Below are positions 7,710 through 16,113 of a stretch of DNA of 64,000 nucleotides, in pieces. The DNA comes from Pseudomaricurvus hydrocarbonicus (GTDB lineage: Bacteria; Pseudomonadota; Gammaproteobacteria; Pseudomonadales; Cellvibrionaceae). The position numbers and the translations under genes are program-made. Every line of letters starts with the position of its first letter. The first letter of the stretch is position 1. A model generated the notes under the pieces. That model was given only the letters and a program-made list of their open reading frames with translations, was not told the DNA's origin and did no database searches. The stretch is from assembly GCF_011602365.1 (NCBI RefSeq), contig NZ_JAAONZ010000005.1:1-64000 (forward strand), written 5' to 3'.

Positions 7710-8321
7710 ATGACCAAAGCGACGCCCCGCACCCGCTCCAATCCTGAGGAAAAGCGACGTCTTATCCTGGATGAAGCCATTCGAATTATTGGCGAATGCG
7801 GATACAACAGTTTCAGCATCCGGGCCCTGGCGACTCGTTGTAATCTGACTAATGCCGGTCTGTTGCATTATTTTGGTTCCAAAGAGGCGCTCCTTGTGGC
7901 CCTGCTGGAAGATCGTGATCGTCGGGAGACGGAAGAAGTCTCACATCTGTTCGATAACCCGCAGTTACCGGTTACGCGCAACAGCGCAGAGCACATGAAA
8001 ATGGCACTGCGGGAAGTGGTGCTGCGCAACAGCCAGCAGCCCGAGCTGGTGAAGCTCTCGGTGCTGCTCAGTGCTGAGAGCCTGACTGCCGGTCATCCTG
8101 CGCACGCTTACTTCGCCGCCAGAGAAGCGGCCACACTGACCCGGTTCGCAGCCCCGCTGACCGGCAGCTTTGCCGATCCGCAATCCAAGGCAAAGCAGAT
8201 ACTGGCGGCGATCTATGGGCTGGAGATTCAGTGGCTGCGCAGCGACTGCGGCTTTGATCTGGTAGCCGAGTGGAACCAGCTTCTTGATTTGCTGTTGCCA
8301 GACGAGCTTATAAACGGTTGA
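7710..8321 (+). CDS. TetR/AcrR family transcriptional regulator
   Basis: About 203 residues. The N-terminal helix-turn-helix reads LILDEAIRIIGECGYNSFSIRALATRC then LTNAGLLHYFGSKEALLVALL, the standard TetR layout, followed by a divergent all-helical ligand domain. I chose the ATG at 7710, with GAGGA about ten bases upstream, over the in-frame ATG at 7677, which lacks a good ribosome-binding site. It is divergent from the arabinose operon and is followed 48 bp later by the GH106 gene, so it may control both. The ligand is unknown. Confidence 0.9.
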   Translation: MTKATPRTRSNPEEKRRLILDEAIRIIGECGYNSFSIRALATRCNLTNAGLLHYFGSKEALLVALLEDRDRRETEEVSHLFDNPQLPVTRNSAEHMKMALREVVLRNSQQPELVKLSVLLSAESLTAGHPAHAYFAAREAATLTRFAAPLTGSFADPQSKAKQILAAIYGLEIQWLRSDCGFDLVAEWNQLLDLLLPDELING

Positions 8322-8347
8322 ACTCACAAGCGGATGAACTCATAAGC
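8316..8347. repeat. 16-bp duplication across the TetR stop codon
   Basis: GGTTGAACTCACAAGC is followed directly by GGATGAACTCATAAGC. The first copy contains the TetR stop codon. It resembles the other short tandem duplications at gene ends in this window. Confidence 0.75.
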
Positions 8348-8369
8348 TAACACTGCCCGGAATCACATA

Positions 8370-11300
8370 ATGATAAAAAAAATCCTGCGTTGGACCCTCT
8401 ACCTGTCGGTGTCACTTGCCGTGCTGGTGGCTCTCGTTATAGCCGGTTTTACCCATGTGGTGCGCCAGGGGTTGGTGCCACCCGCCGATCCCGCCGGCCA
8501 GCCCAGTATTGCCAGTTATGCCATCGGTGAGCCGGAGCCACAGGGCGAGGGTGCGGCGCACCTGGTGGGTCTTTTCTCCTGGGAGGCTATTGCGACTCCG
8601 CCAAAATCCGCGCGCCCGTGGACCCGCTGGTGGTGGCCGGGTGGTGCCGTCGATCCTGCCGTCCTGCAACAACAGTTGGAACAACTGGATGCCGCCAACT
8701 TCGGCGGCGCTGAAATCCAGGCGTCGGCGATGGGTATTGCGGCGGTCACCGACGAGTCCGCGCTGACGGCTGTCTACAGTTTTGATACGCCGTCGTTCTA
8801 CCACAAGCTCGACAGCCTCATGCAAACGGTGGAGGAGCTGGGCTGGCAAGTGGATCTGACCCACCTCAGTGGCTGGCCGCCGGGCGGACCACAGATAAAT
8901 CTGGAGGATAGCCTGACGGAATTGGCCTATGGCGAAACTTCGGTGGTGGTCAAACCAGACGGCACCGCTCTGGAGCTGGCGTTGCCCGAGCCTGCGCCCC
9001 CGGCGAATAAATATGCCCTGGCCGCGTTTGAGCCCTTCATGGGGGATTTTGTGAATTTTGCTGCGAATCATGCGCAGCTGTTGAGCGTACTGGCGGTGCA
9101 GAAAACAGGTGGTCAGCACGCCTGGAACCCATTAAATCTGAATGATACCGAAACCCTGGATGCGGCCACCGCCGTGGTGCTGACCGACAAGGTGCGTGAC
9201 GGCAAGTTGCATTGGCAGGCCCCCGCCGGCGAGTGGGCCATCATCGCCAGCTACCTGCTGCCCTCCGGTGAGGTACCGATCAACGGCGCGCAATCGCCCA
9301 AGGGGTATGTGGTCGATCATCTGCGTCAGCCGCAGGTACGCGGTCATTATGAATATGCGTTCGGTCAGCGCACGGGATTGCCAAAGCACTATGGCAAGGG
9401 GGTGCGCGGATTTTTTAACGACAGCCTGGAGTTTCGTCTCAATCGCATGAGTTCGCCTGACATCCTGACCGAATTCAAATCCCGTCGCGGTTATGATTTG
9501 GCGCCGCTACTGCCGGCCATTTATGTCACTGGCGCGGATGATCTCTACTTCAGCGAGGTGTTTGGCGTCCACGCGGCCCCCGAATTCCGTCTCACGGATA
9601 TGGATGACCGCATCCGCTACGATTACAGCCGTACCCTTTCGGATTTGATGATCGAGCGCTTTATCGCCACCTCGGCCAACTGGGCCGAAGCGCGAGGCCT
9701 GATCTCCCGCGGGCAGAGTTACGGGGTGGATCTCGACATGCTGCGGGCGATGGGGGCCAATACCATTCCAGAGACGGAACAACTGCAGGGGGGAGGGTCC
9801 AATCTTTCCCTCAAAATGGCATCTTCGGCAGCGGCCTTGTATGGCAAGCCGTTGGTGAGCGCGGAGTCTTTCGTCTGGCGCGGTTACGACTACAGCAGCA
9901 CAGCCCGCAAGCTCAAGGCGGCGGCGGACAAGCTGCTGCTGGCGGGTATCAACCACATTGTCTATCACGGTACGCCCTATCCCTGGAGCGGCGGCGAACC
10001 CGGTCCGTTTGGCCCGGAGGGCTGGTCGCCCTTTAGTGGTGTCGAGAATCCCGGCCATTTCTCCAGCATTGTGTCTCCCGCCAACACCTCTCTATGGCCC
10101 GATATTGGCCAGCTCAATCAGTACATGGCCCGCAGCCAGAACCTGCTGCGACAGGGCAGCAGCAGTGTGGATGTGCTGATTTACTACCCGTTTCTTGGTT
10201 ATCGCTCGGGCGAAGAGAACACCCATGAACCCCTGGTCAATGGCGAACTCCCCGATTATGACGCCACAACCCTGGCCGATGACCCGCTGGCACAAATGCG
10301 CGAGCCGGTGAAGAAACTGGTGCAGGCGCCCCCACACCAGGAGGATGTACGCGCTCGGTGGCTGGCTGAGCTGCAGCCTCTCACTGCGGAGCTGGAGCGC
10401 CGTGGACTCAGTTGGGGATGGGTCAATGCCCATGCCATCGACAGTGAACTGCTGGACAGCGGTCAATTAACCGCCTCCGGCGGTCGTTATCAGAGCATCC
10501 TGTTTGCCAATGTCGAGGCCATGGAGGACAGCACATTGGCTCGGGTAGGGGAACTCTCTGCGCAGGGGACACAGATCCTGTTCTTTGGTCGTTTACCCAG
10601 CCGGCAACCGGGCTTTAAAGATGCCGAGCGTGGTGATGCGCAAGTACGTCAGCGAGTTACGAACCTGTTTGCCACAGGTCAGGCGCGGCTGATGGACAAT
10701 CCGGAAACCGTGGTCACCCGCGTCGCCAGCCGTACGGTTGCGCCTTTAACGCAAGCTCCAACCGCAGGCATCCGCAGCTATGCCCGCATGCTCGGCCACG
10801 ACGAGTGGATTTACTTTTTTGCCAATCAATCGGCGCAGGCGGAAACCGTCTCACTCACACTGCCGGCGGATACCGAGGCCTGGTGGTTTGACGCACTGCA
10901 GGGCACCGCCTGGCCGGTGCAACCTAACAATAAGCAATCACAGAACCAACAGCTGCAACTGGGCTTGCGAGGCTACAGCAGTCGCTTTTTGATCCTGGGG
11001 CAGCCTATGCCGCAAAACCAGCAGGTCCATGTCGCTGTCGAGGAACTAACAAACCGGGGTGAGCTGCTGCAAGTGTTGGATCAGTGGCAGTTGCAGGTGG
11101 GTGATAAGACGCTGGAACTACAGACGCTGCAGGACTGGCGCAACATTCCCGAATTAACGTACAGCGACGCGCCGGGCATCTATCAACACAGTTTTACCTT
11201 GCCTGAGACGGCCGCCACCGACAGTTACCTGTTGGACCTGGGACTGGTGTTTGGCTCGGCCAAGGTTGCGGTCAATGGCAAGGCGATGGCCCGGGCGAGT

Positions 11301-11513
11301 ATCCCGCCATTTGTTGTCGATATCACGTCTGCACTGCAACCCGGTGATAACACTATTGAGGTGGAAGTGTTGCCACCGCTGGTCAACGGTTTCATTGCCA
11401 AAGCCAGAGCGCAGGATCCTCGCTACCAACATATGGCGCGTGCAGATGGCAGTGCTTTTGGTGCGGGTTTACCAGGCCCTGTTCGGTTGTTCAGAACCGA
11501 AGTCAATCAATAA
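8370..11513 (+). CDS. GH106-type glycoside hydrolase (probable alpha-L-rhamnosidase), membrane-anchored
   Basis: A 1047-residue protein. Residues about 10-30 form one hydrophobic segment with positive residues before it and no clear cleavage site, so it is probably an inner-membrane anchor facing the periplasm. The family signature ARPWTRWWWPGG (residues 81-92), then GGAEIQASAMG, places it in the GH106/PF17132 group, whose characterised members remove alpha-L-rhamnose. The C-terminal part (after about residue 880) has a jelly-roll-like region with VAVNGK. It follows TetR by 48 bp and precedes GH2 by 65 bp. Substrate specificity inside PF17132 varies, so rhamnosidase is likely but not certain. 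Confidence 0.8.
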   Translation: MIKKILRWTLYLSVSLAVLVALVIAGFTHVVRQGLVPPADPAGQPSIASYAIGEPEPQGEGAAHLVGLFSWEAIATPPKSARPWTRWWWPGGAVDPAVLQQQLEQLDAANFGGAEIQASAMGIAAVTDESALTAVYSFDTPSFYHKLDSLMQTVEELGWQVDLTHLSGWPPGGPQINLEDSLTELAYGETSVVVKPDGTALELALPEPAPPANKYALAAFEPFMGDFVNFAANHAQLLSVLAVQKTGGQHAWNPLNLNDTETLDAATAVVLTDKVRDGKLHWQAPAGEWAIIASYLLPSGEVPINGAQSPKGYVVDHLRQPQVRGHYEYAFGQRTGLPKHYGKGVRGFFNDSLEFRLNRMSSPDILTEFKSRRGYDLAPLLPAIYVTGADDLYFSEVFGVHAAPEFRLTDMDDRIRYDYSRTLSDLMIERFIATSANWAEARGLISRGQSYGVDLDMLRAMGANTIPETEQLQGGGSNLSLKMASSAAALYGKPLVSAESFVWRGYDYSSTARKLKAAADKLLLAGINHIVYHGTPYPWSGGEPGPFGPEGWSPFSGVENPGHFSSIVSPANTSLWPDIGQLNQYMARSQNLLRQGSSSVDVLIYYPFLGYRSGEENTHEPLVNGELPDYDATTLADDPLAQMREPVKKLVQAPPHQEDVRARWLAELQPLTAELERRGLSWGWVNAHAIDSELLDSGQLTASGGRYQSILFANVEAMEDSTLARVGELSAQGTQILFFGRLPSRQPGFKDAERGDAQVRQRVTNLFATGQARLMDNPETVVTRVASRTVAPLTQAPTAGIRSYARMLGHDEWIYFFANQSAQAETVSLTLPADTEAWWFDALQGTAWPVQPNNKQSQNQQLQLGLRGYSSRFLILGQPMPQNQQVHVAVEELTNRGELLQVLDQWQLQVGDKTLELQTLQDWRNIPELTYSDAPGIYQHSFTLPETAATDSYLLDLGLVFGSAKVAVNGKAMARASIPPFVVDITSALQPGDNTIEVEVLPPLVNGFIAKARAQDPRYQHMARADGSAFGAGLPGPVRLFRTEVNQ

Positions 11514-11578
11514 TAAATATCAAGGTCATTGCAGATGGCCTTGAATCTGATAAACGCAACAGTAAAGCGCGGGATAAC

Positions 11579-13999
11579 ATGATGACAAGAACACTTTTTC
11601 TCGAAGACTGGCAATTGCAGCGCGGTGATGACGGGCAGGTTGTACCCGTGCGCCTGCCTCACGATGCCATGATCGGCGAGGCCCGCTCGGCGGATGCCGC
11701 TACCGGCAATCACGGCGGTTATTTCCCCGGTGGGGTCTATCGCTACAGCAAACAGTGGCAGGTGCCTGCGGATGCCGATAGCAATGAATATCGCCTGTTT
11801 TTTGAGGGCGTGTACGGTCATACCAAAGTCAGTGTGGACGGTCACGAAGTGGCCGCCTGCATCAGCGGTTATCGCGCTTTTTACGCCTCGCTGAAGGGCT
11901 GCGTCCCAGGCCAGGTGGTGACCATCGAAGTGCTGGTCGATAACAGTCAGGCACCCAACACCCGCTGGTACTCTGGTTCCGGCATCAATCGTCCGGTGTG
12001 GCTGGATGTCAGAAGCCCTGTGCATATTGCCGATGATGGTATTCACCTGGTGACCCGCTCGCTGTCGCCCAAGGCGGTGGTGGATGTGGCTGTTCACGTC
12101 GAAGGGGCCACTGGCAATTGCATGGCTCACATCAGATTTGCGAATGAGGATGGGCAGGTGGCCAGTGCCGAATTGGACGTTGTCGAGGGTGTGGCCAAAG
12201 GCACTGTGGATATCCCTAATGTGCAGCCCTGGTCTGCGGAAACTCCTTACCTGTACGCTGTGACGGTGCAGATCAAACAGTCTGGCGAGCTGGTGGATGA
12301 AGAGACCTTCCGCACTGGGCTGCGCACAATTGAAGTGGATGCCGAACACGGTCTGCGCATTAACGGCGTACCGGTATTGCTCCGCGGTGCCTGTGTCCAC
12401 AGCGATAACGGCCTACTGGGTACCGTCAGCTTGCCAGCGGCGGAATATCGCCGCGCGCGCATTTTAAAAGAGAGTGGCTATAACGCCATACGTGCGTCCC
12501 ACAACCCATTCCAGTCCAGCTTTCTGGATGCCTGTGATGAGCTTGGCCTGTATGTGATGGATGAACTCACCGATGTGTGGTTTAAGCACAAAACCAAATA
12601 CGACAATGCCGAACAGTTTGATGAAGTCTGGCCAGCGGATGCCAGCGCCATGATTGCCGGCGATCGCAACCGGCCCGCGGTCATCATGTATTCCATTGGC
12701 AACGAAATCAGCGAAACCGCGACGGCAGAGGGTGTCGAAGCGGCCGCGAAAATCCACGATTTCTTTAAGCACTCAGACCCGACCAGGCCAACGACCCTGG
12801 CGGTGAATCTGCTGTTAAACCTTATGGCCAGTAAAGGCTCCTCACCGTTTGAAAAAGAAAAATACGCCGGCGAGAGCGATCCGAAAAAAGCAGAGAGCAA
12901 AAAAAAGGAAGCAACCAGTACCGCCGCCAATATGGTCACGGCAAAGTTGGGAATGATCATGGGCCTGATTTCCAGATTGCCCGCAGCCGACCGCGTCAGT
13001 CGCGATGTGTTCGCCACCGTTGATATTGCCGGCTACAACTACGCCTACGGTCGCTACAAGGGTGATCGCAAAAAATACCCACAGCGCGTGATCATGGGTT
13101 CCGAATCCATGCCTGGTGATTTGCCGGCGATTTGGCAGCGCGTCACTTCCGTGCCCGGTGTTATCGGGGATTTTATGTGGACCGGCTGGGATTATCTGGG
13201 TGAGTCAGGCATTGGCAGCTGGTCTTACGGTGAGGAACCCGGCGGTATCAATAAACCCTTTCCGGCGTTGCTTGCAGGTTGTGGTGCTATCGACATTACC
13301 GGTGTGCCGGGCGCACCGACGTTACTGGCCAAGGCCGTCTGGGGCTTGTTGGATGCGCCTGCCATTGCTGTACGTCCCTTGATGCACAACGGTAAACGCA
13401 CCAACAAAACGCCCTGGCGCTCTACGGATGCGGTTGTCAGCTGGGCCTGGCAAGGTGTCACCGGCAAGGCCATCATTGAGGTTTATTCCTGTGATGACAA
13501 GGTCGAATTGTGGTTGAACGGCCGCTCACTGGGGAGAAAAAAGGCGGGCGTGAAGGCGGGTTTTGTCACGCGCTTCTGTGTACCTTATGAGGCCGGCGAG
13601 CTGATGGCTGTGGGTTATCGCAAGGGGCGGGAAAGCGGCCGTTCAAGTCTTCGCTCGGCGGACAAGGTACAGCTGCAATTGCGTGCCGAAAAAACCACGC
13701 TGGAGGGCTTGGATGATCTGGCCTATATCGCCATTGAGCTTGCAGACAATCAGGGTGTGGTTGAGTCCATGATCGGTGACAGGCTGTCCATTTCTGTTGC
13801 GGGAGCAGGCGAATTAATGGGCTTTGGCAGTGCCAATCCCACAGCCGTTGATACTTACACCGGTACAGTATGTTCTACCTATCTGGGCCGGGCCCAGGCG
13901 ATTGTGCGCGGCACAGAAGCGGGTGAGGTGACAATCACAGTGCGCAGTGAGCGTCATGGTGACGCACAGCTAACGCTGAAAGTTAGCCTGGGCCGTTAA
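11579..13999 (+). CDS. Glycoside hydrolase family 2 protein
   Basis: An 806-residue GH2 enzyme with an N-terminal sugar-binding jelly roll (YFPGGVYRYSKQW, SGINRPVWLDV), an Ig-like domain, a TIM barrel and C-terminal beta domains. The acid/base is Glu376 (MYSIGNEISE) and the nucleophile is Glu509 (IMGSESMPG). There is no signal peptide, so it is probably cytoplasmic. A lysine-rich insertion (KEKYAGESDPKKAESKKKEA, about residues 423-442) lies between the two catalytic residues and is unlike the compact barrel of LacZ. Beta-galactosidase, beta-glucuronidase or alpha-L-arabinopyranosidase-like activity are all possible. Confidence 0.85.
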   Translation: MMTRTLFLEDWQLQRGDDGQVVPVRLPHDAMIGEARSADAATGNHGGYFPGGVYRYSKQWQVPADADSNEYRLFFEGVYGHTKVSVDGHEVAACISGYRAFYASLKGCVPGQVVTIEVLVDNSQAPNTRWYSGSGINRPVWLDVRSPVHIADDGIHLVTRSLSPKAVVDVAVHVEGATGNCMAHIRFANEDGQVASAELDVVEGVAKGTVDIPNVQPWSAETPYLYAVTVQIKQSGELVDEETFRTGLRTIEVDAEHGLRINGVPVLLRGACVHSDNGLLGTVSLPAAEYRRARILKESGYNAIRASHNPFQSSFLDACDELGLYVMDELTDVWFKHKTKYDNAEQFDEVWPADASAMIAGDRNRPAVIMYSIGNEISETATAEGVEAAAKIHDFFKHSDPTRPTTLAVNLLLNLMASKGSSPFEKEKYAGESDPKKAESKKKEATSTAANMVTAKLGMIMGLISRLPAADRVSRDVFATVDIAGYNYAYGRYKGDRKKYPQRVIMGSESMPGDLPAIWQRVTSVPGVIGDFMWTGWDYLGESGIGSWSYGEEPGGINKPFPALLAGCGAIDITGVPGAPTLLAKAVWGLLDAPAIAVRPLMHNGKRTNKTPWRSTDAVVSWAWQGVTGKAIIEVYSCDDKVELWLNGRSLGRKKAGVKAGFVTRFCVPYEAGELMAVGYRKGRESGRSSLRSADKVQLQLRAEKTTLEGLDDLAYIAIELADNQGVVESMIGDRLSISVAGAGELMGFGSANPTAVDTYTGTVCSTYLGRAQAIVRGTEAGEVTITVRSERHGDAQLTLKVSLGR

Positions 14000-14117
14000 G
14001 CAAGTCCATAAGATTCTCGAACATCCAAAAGTTCTATCCGCACGCCACGTCTGCGAAGACTGGCGTGGCGTCGTAAAGGGCTGAATACCTGAATAAACAA
14101 TAACAGTGAGGTTTTAC

Positions 14118-14636
14118 ATGTCTAATGAAACAACCGCAACACACGCACAACCGGCTATGACACCATTGATCGCACTGGCAACCGTGATTGGGGTTGTCGT
14201 GGTCATTGCGGTGTTTCTGGCAGTTTGTCATGTTCTGGGGATCACCGAGTACTGGGCGGGGTTCTTGTTTGTTTTGTACTGGGGGATGATCGAAAAAGTC
14301 GAAGTCAGTCGCTTACCGGCAACAATTGTCGGCGGGGTCGTGGGTTTGTTACTGGGCTTTGCCACGCCGTTGCTGACAGGTGTGATGGGTGAGGCTGCCG
14401 GCCTGGTATTTCTGGTGATTGTTCTGGTGGTGATATTCTGCATGCTGATGGGCTGGTTAAAAATAGCCATCAACGCCATGACCATGATTTTTCTGACGGT
14501 AGCAACGATACCGGCCGTTGCCGAGCAGGTTGCGCCGTTCAATGCTATGGCTGGGTTCGCTACTGGCGTGGTTTTCTTTGCCGGTTTTATCTGCGCGGGT
14601 AAAGCACTGAAGGCACGCAAGCAGCGCGTGGTGTAA
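14118..14636 (+). CDS. Small multi-pass membrane protein, unknown function
   Basis: 172 residues from the ATG at 14118, which has GTGAGG seven bases upstream; an in-frame GTG at 14106 is part of that ribosome-binding site. After a polar 15-residue start come about five hydrophobic helices, with the loop WGMIEKVEVSRLPATIVGG after the second. I do not recognise a named family with confidence; DUF1097-type inner-membrane proteins are a loose comparison. It lies 118 bp after GH2 on the same strand and may be co-transcribed, possibly as a transport accessory. Confidence 0.7.
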   Translation: MSNETTATHAQPAMTPLIALATVIGVVVVIAVFLAVCHVLGITEYWAGFLFVLYWGMIEKVEVSRLPATIVGGVVGLLLGFATPLLTGVMGEAAGLVFLVIVLVVIFCMLMGWLKIAINAMTMIFLTVATIPAVAEQVAPFNAMAGFATGVVFFAGFICAGKALKARKQRVV

Positions 14637-15008
14637 CCGTTTAATTATGGAAAACTTCCGGGAGCGGGCACTGTCATCATGAAGGGCAACGCGATGTTGT
14701 GGGCTCTGAATGTCAGTATCCTATCGTTGCATGCGGTGTGTACTGTTGCGAGCGAGTCGGAAAAATACAGAAAGATCTTATTGAGTATGTGGCCCCTGAA
14801 TCGCAGCTGGCACAATATCTTGATCCAGCTATTACCGCTGCTGTTAAGCGGATATTGGGGGGAGATCATGTTCAGTAAGAAGTCGGATAATGGTAATCGT
14901 AATTCGGTGGCTGAGGGATGAGTAAACGGATAACGGGATCTGCTTGTTGATTTTTCCTGACGGTGCAGACCTTAACTTAACCCTCCATTATGACAAGTTG
15001 GGTGCGTT
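14637..15008. other. 372-bp stretch without a supported gene
   Basis: It separates the small membrane protein from LysR. One 80-codon open frame (14679-14921, plus) is present but has no convincing ribosome-binding site or recognisable domain. I see no clear terminator. Confidence 0.45.
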
Positions 15009-15950
15009 ATGAATTTAGGTGCGGCTCGAAAATTAAAACTCAATCAACTGTGTCTGATTGAGGCAATCTCTGAGTACCGGCAAATCGGTCTGGCTGCGGA
15101 TGCCGTGGGGGTCACTCAGCCGGCTGCTTCGCGTATGCTTGCTGAAATCGAAGCGCTATTCGAAGCAAAACTATTTGTTCGTCATGCCAAAGGTGTTGAG
15201 CCTACCGTAGCCGGAAAAGCCCTGGCGTCACGTGCCAAGGTTATTTTACTGAACATCCGTGATCTCTTTTCCGAGATCAATGAGTTGAGTGCAGGGCGAG
15301 GGGGAGCAGTATCCATTGGCGCGGTGACGGGCGCAGCCCTCGGTATTGTCATGCCGGCGATCGAGATGCTTAAAACGTCGACACCCAATGTCAATGTGCA
15401 GATCCATGTCGAAAATAGCCCTATTTTACTTAAATATCTGCAGGAGGGCGTCTGTGATCTTATCCTTGCCCGGCTGTCTTCGGATATCGATATCAACGAA
15501 TTGGAGGTCATGCAGGCCAAGTCGGAGTCCGTTGATCTTCTGGTCCGTGAAGGACACCCGCTTGCCACCGAGTCAAACATTGCGCTTGCTGACCTGACTG
15601 CCTACGAGTGGGTTTCACAGACGCTGCCGGTCCCCATCAGGAAAGCGGTCGACATGGTGTTTATCGAAGCGGGACTCGCACCGCCGGATAAAACCATGAC
15701 CACGACGTCCCTGCTGCTTATGATTGCCAGGCTAAGCGCGTCAGACGCTATCGCGCCTGTTGCTTCGGAGGTGGCGGATTTGCTGTTAAGTGAGCAGGTT
15801 GGTGCGCGGTTTAAGTCTTTGGCACTCCTTGTGCCGATTCAAGTGTCTCCCTACTTTTTGATTTCACTGAAAGATCGGGTGTTATCCCCTGCAGCTCAGG
15901 CACTGAAGTCGGTTATTGTGAAACAGATTTCGGATGCTGTTGCTGGATGA
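15009..15950 (+). CDS. LysR family transcriptional regulator
   Basis: 313 residues. The N-terminal winged helix-turn-helix is visible in LNQLCLIEAISEYRQIGLAADAVGVTQPAASRMLAEIEA (split here only for reading), followed by the linker helix and a periplasmic-binding-like effector domain from about residue 90. It is 163 bp upstream of the first TonB receptor and in the same direction. A T-N11-A palindrome lies in that gap. It resembles the GbpR/galactose-binding-protein-regulator type of LysR protein in its opening, but the effector is unknown. Confidence 0.9.
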   Translation: MNLGAARKLKLNQLCLIEAISEYRQIGLAADAVGVTQPAASRMLAEIEALFEAKLFVRHAKGVEPTVAGKALASRAKVILLNIRDLFSEINELSAGRGGAVSIGAVTGAALGIVMPAIEMLKTSTPNVNVQIHVENSPILLKYLQEGVCDLILARLSSDIDINELEVMQAKSESVDLLVREGHPLATESNIALADLTAYEWVSQTLPVPIRKAVDMVFIEAGLAPPDKTMTTTSLLLMIARLSASDAIAPVASEVADLLLSEQVGARFKSLALLVPIQVSPYFLISLKDRVLSPAAQALKSVIVKQISDAVAG

Positions 15951-15992
15951 TCCGGAGGCCGGGCAGATTTATAACATTTTTGATATGCGCGC

Positions 15993-16007
15993 ATTCCAAT
16001 TGGGAAT
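15993..16007. promoter_or_regulatory. Candidate LysR-type operator
   Basis: ATTCC-AATTG-GGAAT is an inverted repeat that satisfies the T-N11-A rule for LysR regulators. It is 107 bp upstream of the TonB receptor start and directly follows the LysR gene. Single short site, so support is modest. Confidence 0.35.
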
Positions 16008-16113
16008 TTGAAATTGATCGGGGCAGAGAATAGTCTTCACAGCAATCGACATAGACAGATAAAACCGTCGAGCACCGGAAACCAAAATAATCATAAAACG
16101 ACAGGGCTTACCC

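Noticed and set aside
11507-12400. 297-codon open frame on the minus strand
   Set aside because: Antisense to the GH2 gene, whose catalytic and binding motifs are clear.
14042-14071. Hairpin ACGCCACG/CGTGGCGT after GH2 as terminator
   Set aside because: Stem is good, but the loop is long and no T run follows.
14679-14921. 80-codon frame, plus strand
   Set aside because: Some hydrophobic stretches, but no ribosome-binding site, no domain and irregular composition; not enough support.
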